Source: Adineta ricciae (Eukaryota; Rotifera; Eurotatoria; Adinetida; Adinetidae). Taken from it: 64,000 nucleotides of DNA. The stretch covers positions 135,456 through 199,455 of the forward strand of contig CAJNOJ010000072.1 of NCBI GenBank assembly GCA_905250025.1. Reading direction: 5' to 3'. A program made the position numbers and the translations under genes. Shown piece by piece: positions 24,216-34,871 of the stretch. A model generated the notes under the pieces. It ran no database searches and was not told the DNA's origin. It was given only the letters and a program-made list of their open reading frames with translations. Each line of letters begins with the position of its first letter. Position 1 is the stretch's first letter.

Positions 24216-25726
24216 CTATTTGAATATAGCGGATGCACCACTGTTTGGATTGACAAGTGTTTTTCGCAATGTCGGTAGTAAACTTCGTGGTGCTTTTACA
24301 ACAGTTGTTTCACGTATAACTTCAGTAACATTAGAAGGAACGTTATCATAGGTGATTGCTGTCGTTGGTATATTACTCAGTTGATCTATATGTGTTCCAT
24401 GTACAGCTTCATTAATTTTGACTTTCGACTGGCTGACACGCCTTGGTTTTCGTATTACTTTTCGAGTCTTTATCACGGGTATGTTTTTATCTGATGTTCG
24501 AACAGTAGGATTGACAACAGTCGCTTGAGTGGGATTCGAAGTACGTGATTCGTCGCGGTCGATCGGACGCTGAGAAGAAGTCGGCGATACTGTGTGAATA
24601 CGACGCGGATGACGAGTAAGATGTGATAAAGAACGATTTGTTTCTGGATAATGACGATAACGAGGAACATGCGTACTGTGACTGTTCGCATGATCATGTC
24701 CATGGCCGTATGGGTGTCCGTGGTTATGGTTGTGTCCATGCTGATGCCCGTGATTATGTCCATGACCATGAAAGAGATGATGATTACTTGGTACCATCGT
24801 AGGATAGTAAACATAGGCAGGAATTAGATAAGGTACTGGATGATTATGACCTTGATAGTGACCAGGAGCATAAGGTACAACGCCTGCTTGCTGTTGAGAC
24901 AACATTAGGCGTGGTTTTTCTTTTTCTCCGTCTTCATTTTTCAGTCGACCACCATTCAAAGCCATTGCTTCAGAATCAGCTTCTTTCACTTGAAATACTC
25001 GATATACAACAGCTTCTTCAAGATACAAACGAGTTCCATCGATCCAACAATCAACAAAAACGATAATAAACGTGATTAATGCTAGCATACCAGCACCAAC
25101 AATACCGAACAGCTTCAACGGCCGATCTGTCGTTGTATCTATTGAAATATTCATGTGTATGTATTACCAAAAAATCAAACATATAGAAAGAGATCAACGT
25201 ACCATTAATAAAGAAAAGTATTGACAAAACAAGAGCCACAAAGGCAACAATAAATAATATACAAACGCCAATGTACCAAATTATCGACGTCGCTAGATTA
25301 ACAAAAATAAGTATATTTTCATCAATGATTAGATTTTTCTCTACCTGTGATGTGTCCACAACATCCTCGTTCATGAAGTTTACCAGTAGGGGTCTAAATA
25401 TTTTTGAGAAAAACAAAGTCAGATATACATATATTTATGCAAGATCAATCGGAAGACTTAATAGAATTATGTTCACTTACCATGGGTGGTGAAGATTCGA
25501 GTATCTCATTAATTTCTCGAGAATCTTCCTTTGTCATTCCCATTGGTGTAGCTCGCCGCTCCATCGGATGTTCCTCAGTGATTTTCTCTGTTAGGATATC
25601 ATTGATTAACTTTTTCATATTATGTGTACCCCGGTCACCCTCCGGCTTGGGCTGGGTGAAACTAAAACGACAGATTTGTTCTTCTAGTTGAAGCAAATTA
25701 CTGTTTTACCTATTAGTCCCCTGCAT
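24216..25726 (-). CDS. Two-membrane-span protein with histidine-rich tail
   Basis: Not a family I recognise. Exons join as follows: ATG CAG GGG... at 25726, a 48-bp intron, an acidic helix-rich exon (LINDILTEKITEEH), a small exon reading TPTGKLHERGCCGHIT, then two membrane spans (IIWYIGVCILFIVAFVALVL and GIVGAGMLALITFIIVFVDC). A tail of about 280 residues follows. The short Cys-rich exon was preferred over the longer open frame because only it keeps phase on both sides. The tail contains a histidine-glycine-asparagine run (HGHNHGHQHGHNHNHGH and neighbours, about 24690-24780), resembling metal-binding loops of zinc transporters. It is then Ser/Thr/Arg-rich with a basic KTRKVIRKPRR. It might sense or buffer Zn/Cu/Ni at a membrane; that is inference from composition only. 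Confidence 0.65.
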
Positions 25727-26766
25727 TTTGATTTCTTCACAACTGTACTGTTTTTCGTTTTCACAGTCTGTCGATTTCAAAGTTTTGTACAAGTAAAAAA
25801 AGAGAAAGGAGTGAGGGAGGGAGAGAATTAATAGTTAAAAAAGAACGCAAGACCAGCGACAACAAATACTTTCAATCTTTTTCTCAATCATCAGTGAGGA
25901 ATACAAAATAAACAAACGAAAAAAGCAAAAAGAGATTAATTGTTGAGAAGTATTTCTATTTTTTCCAATTCATTACAGACGTCTCTTTCATCTAAGATTA
26001 TACATTCGTATTTATTTTGACTTTAATTGTACACATTTCTGACCTAAGTTGCACAAATTGTGAATAGCTTTCTCCTCGACAATGTATTTTTCGTATGTCT
26101 ACCCACCATACAGGTGAAAAGAAGAATACGATGCCGGAATGCAAATTAATTCCGTATCTATGCTGAACATCGGAACAAAATAACATAATTCTTATTTTTC
26201 TTTTGCTCACAACAGCAAAAACAGAAAGGAAAAAATGAATGCATGTTGATAGTCATTTTTCTTTATCTCTCTTTCTCTGTCTCATCTCTTTTCTTTTCGA
26301 TGTCACTCAACGAATCTCGATTGTAAATAATCCATAGTACATCTTTTCCTATTAATCATATCATTTCAATGTCAAACGCCATTATTTGTTTCTTACAACA
26401 CCACGCATTTGTAAAAAAAGAGCACATCTGGTCAAATTCATCGACGGTCGTCTCTTCTGCCGTGATGCAAATGATATAAACGACTAAGAATGAAGAACCA
26501 CTTGTACTTCTTTTTAATGCAAATGCATAGCTATAATATAAAATGATAATTATATCATCATTATCAACCGCCGTAGCTGTATTTTCTCTCTCTCTCTCGT
26601 CCTCTCGGCATACTTCTCTTCCGTTTTTCGGCTCTATCACTCTTTATATGCATCAACAAATGACATGTAGACAATTGTTTTCAGCTCTTTTCTTTCTCTA
26701 TTATTGATGATAGTTAGCGGAGGCACAACTCAATAAGAGAAACATCAATTACTATTGAATGTGGGA
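25727..26766. other. Intergenic region between divergent genes
   Basis: About 1.0 kb holding the promoters of the His-rich protein (-) and the NMDA-type receptor (+). There are purine-rich and CT-rich simple stretches (for example around 25795-25830 and 26580-26600), but no supported gene. Confidence 0.5.
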
Positions 26767-29700
26767 ATGATCACTATGCCGTCTTATCACATTTTATTAT
26801 TATTGATCATCAGTCGTAATTTGTCGTTGGCCGAATTAAAAATTAATCGTCTTTTGATTTCAAATATGACATGCGTGACGTTTCCGATGGCTTCGTTATC
26901 ATCGAGAAGCGACGATCGATTTCAGCAATTGAAAATTTTTGCTTCTCCGGTTCCAACAAGTAATTCTACATGTGCAAAATTCGATATGTAATTATAATTC
27001 CCAAATCTCTTTCTCTCAACTAACTTCATGATTTTGTTTAGACGATCAGCGTATAATATGTATTTACAGCCGGTGAATGCACTGGTTGGAGATATTTGTT
27101 CTATAGTACAACTGCAGCCGATGTTAATGATATATCTCAACGATTATATCGATGAAAATCATGCGTCACCAGCTGCTTACCTATTTTTTCTTAAACTTCT
27201 CACATTCTTACATTATCCGATGGTGACATTTCATTTTTTTCACCCATTTCATCCAGGAGTATGTCCATGATAAGTCTTTTTCGTGTAGAACTACATGAGA
27301 AGTTGTTTACTTTTTTTACAGCTGTTCCCTAATTTACGTTTCTTTCAATTGGCACCGACATATCGTGAAGAAGCTCGCGCGTTAATATCTCTAATGGAAA
27401 GATACGATTGGAATACATTTTCGCTGATTATCGATCCACAATTGCCAGGTGAAGAAGATCTCGTCGCAGAATTTGAGGAACATAATTCCGAACAACGAAA
27501 TTGGTAAACAAGATTGCTTCTCCATGCTCTTCTCAGATCATTTTTGCTCGTGTTTTAGTAGAAAGAATTTGTGTAATCGAAATCTTCGCAAAGATCAGAA
27601 AAAGTAAGTCATTGATCAGATATGCATTTCCAAAGATATATAAAGAACGTTCGTAGATTAACCATTCTGTCCATAGTTCACGTAAGAAGCACCGACCCAG
27701 CTCACGTAAGACAGCAGTTATCCTCGATGAATCCTGAAACACGTGTGATCATCATGCACACGACTTCGTATGTTCAGTTTTGTTTTTATTTTGATTTATT
27801 CGTTGATCATATCGTTCTATTTTTAAAAGAACATTAGCATCAATTATTGTCAAACAGGCCAACAACATAAGTCTCACAGGACCTGAGTATATGTGGATTA
27901 TGTCATCCATTGTTCTTTGTAATTTGCAGTGGATGAAAGAAAATAATTTCGTTCTAATAAAAATACATTGTTTTAGCTACGTACAGCAGCGGAAATGCGC
28001 CACGACTAAGTCCATATGACAACCCAAATCGACGGAAAATGGACTTTTCAGCTGGCACTTTAGGTTTGTCTTATGTTCTCTCTTATTCATTTAATCGTCA
28101 TATCGTTTTTTAGCTTTATATAACGATGCTACTCGAGGTTAGATAGTTCTCTTCTTCAATTAGATCGACTGATGTATGATTAATCTTTAGATTCTGTGCT
28201 TGCTCGATTTGACAGATATATTGGCCCATTACTAGTGAATGTTTTCTCAAAACTAATCCCATTAAATGTAACACAACAACGAACGATGAGCACGACGTCA
28301 TTGAGACGTACTTTCACTCAAGATCGAACTGTATGCAATCGATTATTTGCTGCCAATAAATCATTCGATCATTCATCATTGAGACATGTCTATCCAGGCC
28401 TTTATGAGTGAGTAGAGAAATCACGGTAATAATTTATCAAAACTCAATTTTTAGCTTGTTAAAAGCGGAGTTTCAACGAGCTTATAGTATATTTCAACAT
28501 GATGGTTTAGCAATGGCAGCGAATTACTCTGTGTTGAATTATCAAATGCCAAATAAAGAATGGAAAAAAGTAAAAACATTTTATTATACATGCGCTTATT
28601 TCATAGGAAGCGTGATTGATTAGGTGGGAGAATATGTTAATAATACACTGGCAATAGCAGATATTCAGTGGCCTGGTGGTCGATCGAAGCCGCCACCAGG
28701 CAAGCCGATCATTTATTATCTGAAAGTAGTGACACTTCAAGAATATCCATTTGTAATGATGAAGGATCCGAATCTCGATGGAAAATGTCAAGCGGGCTCG
28801 GTTATTTGTCGAATCGGGCCAGAAAATTCGTGAGAAACATCAATGAAAATGCTGACATTTAAACATAATTGAAAACTATTCTAGTGGTGCTAATCACAGT
28901 GATCCTCAATATTATCAGTGTTGTTCAGGATTCTATATTGATATCTTCAACGTTCTCAAGGATCGACTTAAATTCGAATTTGAACTCTATCAAGTTTTGG
29001 ATCGAACATGGGGTGGACGGAATCCCGTCACAGTAGGTGGACTCCTAGATTCCATGCTTATCAATGGTACAAAGGCATGTTTAGAATAAATGGAATGGTC
29101 TCGTTGCTGAACTGTTAGAAAATCGAGCTGACCTCACATTGACTTCATTGAAAGTAACAACTGAACGAAATGCTGCGATTGACTTCAGCATACCTTTAAT
29201 GGAAACAGGTATTGCTATTATTGTAGCGCTGAGACCAGGTGCTGTATCAACAACGGCTTTCCTCAGTTCGTATAAATGAGATGTCTATTACTCACATTGA
29301 AATTGTTTTGCTGCTTGAAAATTTTTAGAACCGTATGATTATCGGATCTGGATTTTAATCCTAGTAGTTAGTCTTCACAGTGTTGCCATAGTAGTATTTA
29401 TATTTGAATATGTTCAACAACGCTTTACCAATTGTGATGCCATTCAAGTATGTTGATTATGACAGATAGGATCACTTAGAAGTTTTTATATGTTGCTCAG
29501 TAATGTCATTTGATCGCCAATCGATCAAAATGACAGTGTGAATATATTTAAGGATCCATTTTCTCTTCACAGAATATTGAGAATCAGCAATCGAAATGCA
29601 AAACACTTGTTCAACATGTCCATGATCTTGTACGATTGTCAAGAAAAGAAAGTACTTCAAAACATAGCTTTCGACTAATACTATGAACACTCACATTGCT

Positions 29701-31467
29701 TTGTACACAGATCTTAATGTAACATTTTTTCAATCTGTTTGGTTAAGTTGGGTTATTCTGTTTCGTGCACCAGCAAAAGTGAATCATCCGAAAAGTTTTA
29801 CGTCGAAGTTCGTGGCAAATATTTGGGCTTGTTTTTGTCTTGCATTCACAGCTAGTTATACAGCTAATCTAGGTATGTTAGCATAGTTTCATGCTGTGCA
29901 CGAATAATTGAGGGTGTTTATATGTATATTGTAGCTGCTTTTATGATTACAAAAGAAATCTATTTCGATCTGTCGGGCGTTACTGATCACCATGTATGTG
30001 TTAATTCTATTAACATTCCATGTGTCTTAATTGTTCACTTTAGCTCGCTAATCCACATTCAATGAAACCATCGTTCCGTTTTGGAACTATTGCAAATGGG
30101 GTAATATAAATAGTTTTGTTTGTCTAATATTCCCATGATTATTAAAATGCTTCAATGAATAATTGTAATACCATAGAGTGTAAAGAAAAGAATGCGAGAT
30201 GTCCTTTTTTGTTCAATGTGACATTATCCCAGGAATAACTGAAGAAAAAAGTTAACTAAATTATAATTGATCTGTGACATACCTGTCTAGACATCGATCT
30301 GATCATCGAGTATACCACAATAAGTGTTTTGTTTTCCTAATATTTAGAGTACCGATGAAGTCATGAAAACAAACCATAAAGGAATATATTCATATATGAA
30401 ACAATTTTTGAAAAGAAATATTTCTCAAGGTATCAAAGCTGTTAAGTCTGGGTACGATCTTATTTGTGTACCATTCAAGTAAAGCTTTAGTTTTATCGCA
30501 GAGAATTACATGCTTTTATATACGATGCAGTTGTACTGGACTATCTAAGTGGACAAGATGACGAATGCAAATTACGTGTCGTCGGGAACTGGTATGCAAT
30601 GTCTGGCTATGGCATTGGCTTTCCCAAACAATCGAAATTTAAAGAAATGATCAACAAAGAGATTATCGACATGCACTATACCGGTTTGATGAATGCTTGA
30701 TTATGATGCAAAACGATGTGTTCATTCTTTTCTAGGTGAAATTGAACGACTTCGTCGATTTTGGTTCACAGGTAATGAAGACATTATTTTACAATCAAAT
30801 AGACTTCTCTTTTCCTTTTCAAACACTAGGAGCTTGTAAATCTGGTGGTGGTCATCAGTCACAAAGAAGTAGTCAGCCATTAGAGGTAATATTTCTTGTT
30901 ATGACACGATACATCTGTTTCAACGACGTTCTCTATTTGATTTAGACGTTAAATTTCATATCAGCATTTTTGCTACTTTTCGCTGGCACGATTATTGCTA
31001 TTATTATTCTCCTCTGCGAAAATGCTTATGCACGAGTTGCTTCCCAGTCAAAACGTCTGAGCAGAGAACAAGTTAAAAAACAAGTAACAGAATTGAGTTT
31101 TGCTACAGAAACAATTTCGTTATTCTTCTAGAACTGTATGGAATATGAACCAATACTAACGTTCGATCATAAAGTCAAGCCTACTCGTCGTGAAAAATTA
31201 TTAGAAATACATATCGATAAGTTGGAAGAACGAATTCGTGAATTAGAGCAAAATTCACCATCGGAAGAGTTTCGGTCAACGAACAGTCAATATCGAACAA
31301 AGTCAAATGGATTGAACTATACGGTGCTACCAATAACTTATACACCTGTCGCCGAACAGTCACCTACGTTAGAAATTGTTTCAATACCAGCGTTCGGCAG
31401 TCAAGATCATTCAACTCCAGTACATGTTGAAAAAACTAAAACTCATACATATGAAACAGTTGTCTGA
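26767..31467 (+). CDS. NMDA-type ionotropic glutamate receptor subunit, Arg at the pore-tip site
   Basis: A gene of more than 15 exons with all iGluR modules. The signal peptide is MITMPSYHILLLLIISRNLS. The amino-terminal domain includes RFFQLAPTYREEARALISLM and ERYDWNTFSLI, closest to GluN2/3. Ligand-binding S1 has LKVVTLQEYPFVMMKDP, a CC-GFYIDIFNVLKDRL block and SLKVTTERNAAIDFS with the carboxylate-binding Arg. M1 is YRIWILILVVSLHSVAIVV. The pore loop is SVWLSWVILFRAPAKV, and M3 is the NMDA-type SYTANLAAFM. S2 has GELHAFIYDAVVLDY with the amine-binding Asp. M4 precedes a tail with a coiled coil (HIDKLEERIRELEQ). The intron at about 30100-30347 is long for this genome, and the one just before the pore exon (about 29630-29667) would be only 38 bp. 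Several ATD junctions (27.5-28.1 kb) are uncertain. Confidence 0.88.
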
Positions 31468-31574
31468 AAACAATTTTTTTGAGATAGTTTATTAAACACG
31501 TAGTTAACTTCTTGCTAAACGATGATTAAGAAAATGTTTACACATCGTAGAGACTAGTCTGTTAACAGTAGAAG

Positions 31575-32209
31575 GTTGGATGTAGGGGTGGACCATTTTA
31601 TTTAATTTGAGTTAATTAACGGGTATTAATTAACGGAATTATTTAACGTTAATATTAACGGTAAACGGGCTTCAGTAAATCCGTTAACCGTTAAGATCAA
31701 CGGTTAACGGAATCCGTTAATCTTAATATTAACGTTAAATAAAATCCGTTAACGTTAATATTAACGTTAAGTAAAAGACGTTAACGTTAATATTAACGGT
31801 TAACGGGTTTCAGTAAATCCGTTAACCGTTGATTTCAACGTTAACGAAACTCATTAGCGTTAATATTGACCTTAACGACTTTACCTAACTAGGGCTATGG
31901 TATCTAATTTAATTCGAGTTAATTAACGACCATTAATTAACGGCTTTCGTTAACGTTGAAATCAACGGTTAACGGATTTACTGAAACCCGTTAACCGTTA
32001 ATATTAACGTTAACGTCTTTTACTTAACGTTAATATTAATGTTAACGGATTTTACTTAACGTTAATATTAAGATTAACGGATTCCATTAACCGTTGATCT
32101 TAACGGTTAACGACTTTTCCTTATTTCGTTAACCGTTAATATTAACGGTTAACGGAATCCGTTTACGTTAATTTCAAATAAACGTAAATGTGCCACCCCT
32201 AGTTGGATG
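31575..32209. mobile_element. hAT-type palindromic MITE with 8-bp target duplication
   Basis: The element spans 31583-32201 (619 bp). It is flanked by perfect 8-bp direct repeats GTTGGATG at 31575-31582 and 32202-32209. Its ends are inverted: TAGGGGTGG at the left and CCACCCCTA at the right, with further partial matching (ACCATTTTATTT against the complement of AAACGTAAATGTG). The 8-bp duplication and TAGGGGTGG ends indicate the hAT superfamily. It has no coding capacity. Inside, arms 31682-31849 and 31945-32112 are reverse complements over 168 bp with about three mismatches, built from repeated units such as CGTTAATATTAACG. Transcribed or single-stranded, it would form a very long hairpin. 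Confidence 0.9.
31682..32112. repeat. 168-bp inverted repeat (hairpin arms) inside the MITE
   Basis: The left arm 31682-31849 and right arm 31945-32112 pair almost perfectly, separated by a 95-bp spacer. Each arm is itself made of short palindromes around GTTAAC and TTAATATTAA. The spacer contains a diverged copy of the element's own end starting at 31890 (TAGGGCTATGG, then TTTAATTCGAGTTAATTAAC), suggesting the element formed from two head-to-head copies. Confidence 0.85.
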
Positions 32210-32590
32210 TCTACTGATTAATAGAACGAATTATGTAGATGCTCGTTTTATTAAACAAAAATAAAACTAGTGGGCCATTCTTGGGAGCAAAATATGTCTT
32301 TTTATGTTACTATTGTACGCTAACTTCATTACAATGTATATTTATGAAAACAATTCGTCGTTCAGATTCACTGGAGGAAAACTTTGTAGAGGATACCGGT
32401 TGTGATGGATGAATTAGCCTAGAGAATCATTTATGATTGTTCCACGCTTTCCTCCTTCATTATGAAAAGTTTCTGTTCAATACTGTGTTCTACACGTTCT
32501 ACGAATACACATGGAGAAATGATCAAGGACGCACATTGGTTCTATTGAAAAAATCCAGTTCAACTTCAATAGAGCGATCATTTTGAGAAA
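32210..32590. other. Intergenic stretch 3' of the MITE
   Basis: No intact open frame. It may include further decayed sequence belonging to the relic at 32591, but I cannot align it. Nothing else is seen. Confidence 0.4.
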
Positions 32591-32806
32591 TACTGTCATA
32601 CCGAAGAAGCTATTAGGTGCTATTCACGGGATCCATTCATCTATCGTCTAGTTAACAAAGCACTTCGAATTCGCAATTTAGCTATGCTCTCTAAATTTCG
32701 ATTCTTCATTTGTGACATGTGTGAACAATTGAAGACACTATATCTTCAACAGTATTTCAACGAACAAGAAAAAAGTAGTGCGTTTTGTTTTCTATTCATA
32801 CCATAG
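32591..32806 (+). pseudogene. Relic resembling rotifer ADP-ribosyltransferase (ART) genes
   Basis: A short segment encodes text typical of the expanded arginine ADP-ribosyltransferase-like family of bdelloid rotifers, notably RDPFIYRLVNKALRIRN and a following helix with KFRFFICDMCEQL. Only a small part of the usual domain is recognisable, and no complete gene surrounds it, so it is a broken, probably old fragment. Assignment is from recalled family consensus, not a search. Confidence 0.5.
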
Positions 32807-32941
32807 ATTGCACAGTGACAGTACTACAAATGAGTGTTGCTTTTTGACATCATCTCTAAAAGAACTATTAACAGTCAGAGCGTATCGTGCAATGAAAGTG
32901 TCATCAACTGGAAGCAATCGTCTTCGATCCTGTGTAGCTGG

Positions 32942-33312
32942 CATAGATGGAATCGGTACCGGTCTGAAAAAGTCCGTTTATTGGTTTCTTATCCGTCTAC
33001 CGGTAAACAAATCTTCGTTAAACTGATGATTAACACATATCCGGAACATTTTACTTCAGTCCATCCTACTAATGGTGTTTGTGAATCTTTAGCGTCTGCA
33101 ATAAGACGAAGATCGGACCATGTTTTGTATAATTCGTCTTTGTAAAGTCCCAACGAAATTTCATTAGAGAACCTCCATAGAGTTACAACCAGGATCAATA
33201 ACAACGTTAAACATGTTTTTATGATAACAGACGAAAAGTGGCAAATTTAGGCCGGTAAAAACCTGGTAGACATACCGGTCTAAACTGTACACCGGTACCG
33301 GCTCCATCTATG
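32942..33312. mobile_element. Short terminal-inverted-repeat element (MITE-like)
   Basis: The left end CATAGATGGAATCGGTACCGG (32942 on) is the near reverse complement of the right end, whose last bases are CCGGTACCGGCTCCATCTATG (to 33312). The outer 10 bp match perfectly and about 20 of the first 22 match overall. Further CCGGT motifs lie inside both ends (around 32999-33004 and 33250-33290). No coding capacity is seen, and I could not find a clear target-site duplication, so the superfamily is unassigned. It lies just downstream of the ART-like relic. Confidence 0.6.
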
Positions 33313-34871
33313 ACTAGTCAGAAATCATACAACGAATATTTGAAAACCTCTCGATTAGGCTTATGTCCTCACTTTCTAGTCATTTTCAGTACCTTCACAC
33401 TGGAGCTGATTCCTAGTGCTTTTGAACTTGGATGAGAAAAGTTTTTAATCCAACGCTTACGACAATATACAGTCGCAATGCATATAGAAAGATCTTGTTA
33501 TTCCCTATAGAATACTGAAATTACCTATTCTAATTTATATACGTTAGGATCTCAGTGAGACATTACAGAAGATGATCATTAGAAACAGTTTTGAAAGAAA
33601 AACATGAATTTGACGTACATTACATTTATCTATTTATATTGAACCATCTTTCGACTTCTTGTGAATTCGCGAATTTCATCTTGCAGCCTTATGCAGAACC
33701 TGCTAATTCCGCCAGAACTAATTTACAAATGTACATCAATGAAGAGTTAATAACTTTCTCGAGTATTTCATAGAGAACAGCTCGAGTCTGATTTCGTCAA
33801 CATGAACTATGTAATGAAAACAAATTGTGAACATAGTAGAAAAAACACTACTAGTCGCTGTTAATTATATTAACCAATATATTTCCCGAACATCTACAGC
33901 TGAAAAAGTAATTCGAAAAAATATCATTTAATAGACGAATAAAACGAATAGTTAGCTTACAATACTCATTGAGTAATGCGTTTTGTTCATCAAAATATCC
34001 TAGAGCACTTATTGTTCTGACAATTCATGTAATGTGTAGATTAATGAAAGACAAGAAGTTCCGGGATTAAACAATTTCTATCTGTATTCTGCGCTCTTGG
34101 AAATCGATTATGAGTAGGACTCACTTAGTTTGAGCATCTTTATCAAATTCACTGTTATACACTATCGACGAAAGTCTTAGAGACTGGTCAGTATTTTGGA
34201 TTAAACATATCTTTTTTCCTTTGTCGGTTTCTGTTGGCACATTTAGAAGTACAGCACTTTGCAACAGGATAGATGTTCGCGTACAGGTTTAGTACTTTAA
34301 CTAGACGCATATACGAATAAGATGCTTTCTTTTTCGATAATTTTAAATAACAAGCGACCTCCGTCGACTTTATAACGTTTTGAAGTTATATCAACTGTGT
34401 TCGCTGTCACGTCTTACCAATCATTCTTTTCTTTACTCATACATCGATCGACAAACGAACGAGCAAAAGAAAGATTTCTTCTCTCATTTCTTTGAATTGT
34501 ACGTTCGTTCAGCCGTTTTTGTCCTTGCATAATAGAATCATTTCGTTATCGGTTTTCTATTTTCTCAAATCGATAGGCAATACATTTAGAATAGTTATAT
34601 GAAATAATTCTGAGTGACATGCTATCTGATAAGAATTGAAATGATTCATTGTTGAAACGATTGAATCAATCAAAGCATCTGTTGGTATCAAAGGGAGAAC
34701 GACATGGTTTGTTTATTCTACATCGAGCAGCTTGTAAAATTAATTCATATGATAATTTTCTTTCATGGCTGTACGAATTTTTTTCTCTACTACGTGTCGA
34801 AGCCGTACGTAGCTATTTTCTATATCAACAAGTATAAGAACTGTTCGTTAATTAAATATTCACTTTTTCAG
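33313..34871. other. Gene-poor region, no feature recognised
   Basis: About 1.5 kb without a supportable gene. Short frames (for example 33591-33773 and 34649-34837) have no family resemblance or splice support. The last few bases (CACTTTTTCAG ending 34871) are a strong 3' splice site directly before the UCH start codon. Confidence 0.5.

Noticed and set aside
32778-33145. Two overlapping plus frames (82 and 103 codons)
   Set aside because: They run from the ART-like relic into the inverted-repeat element at 32942 and resemble no protein family, so they are chance frames.
34704-34871. Open frame extending UCH upstream by about 56 codons
   Set aside because: The extension is hydrophobic, unlike UCH N-termini, and a strong 3' splice site ends exactly before ATG 34872, where family similarity begins.
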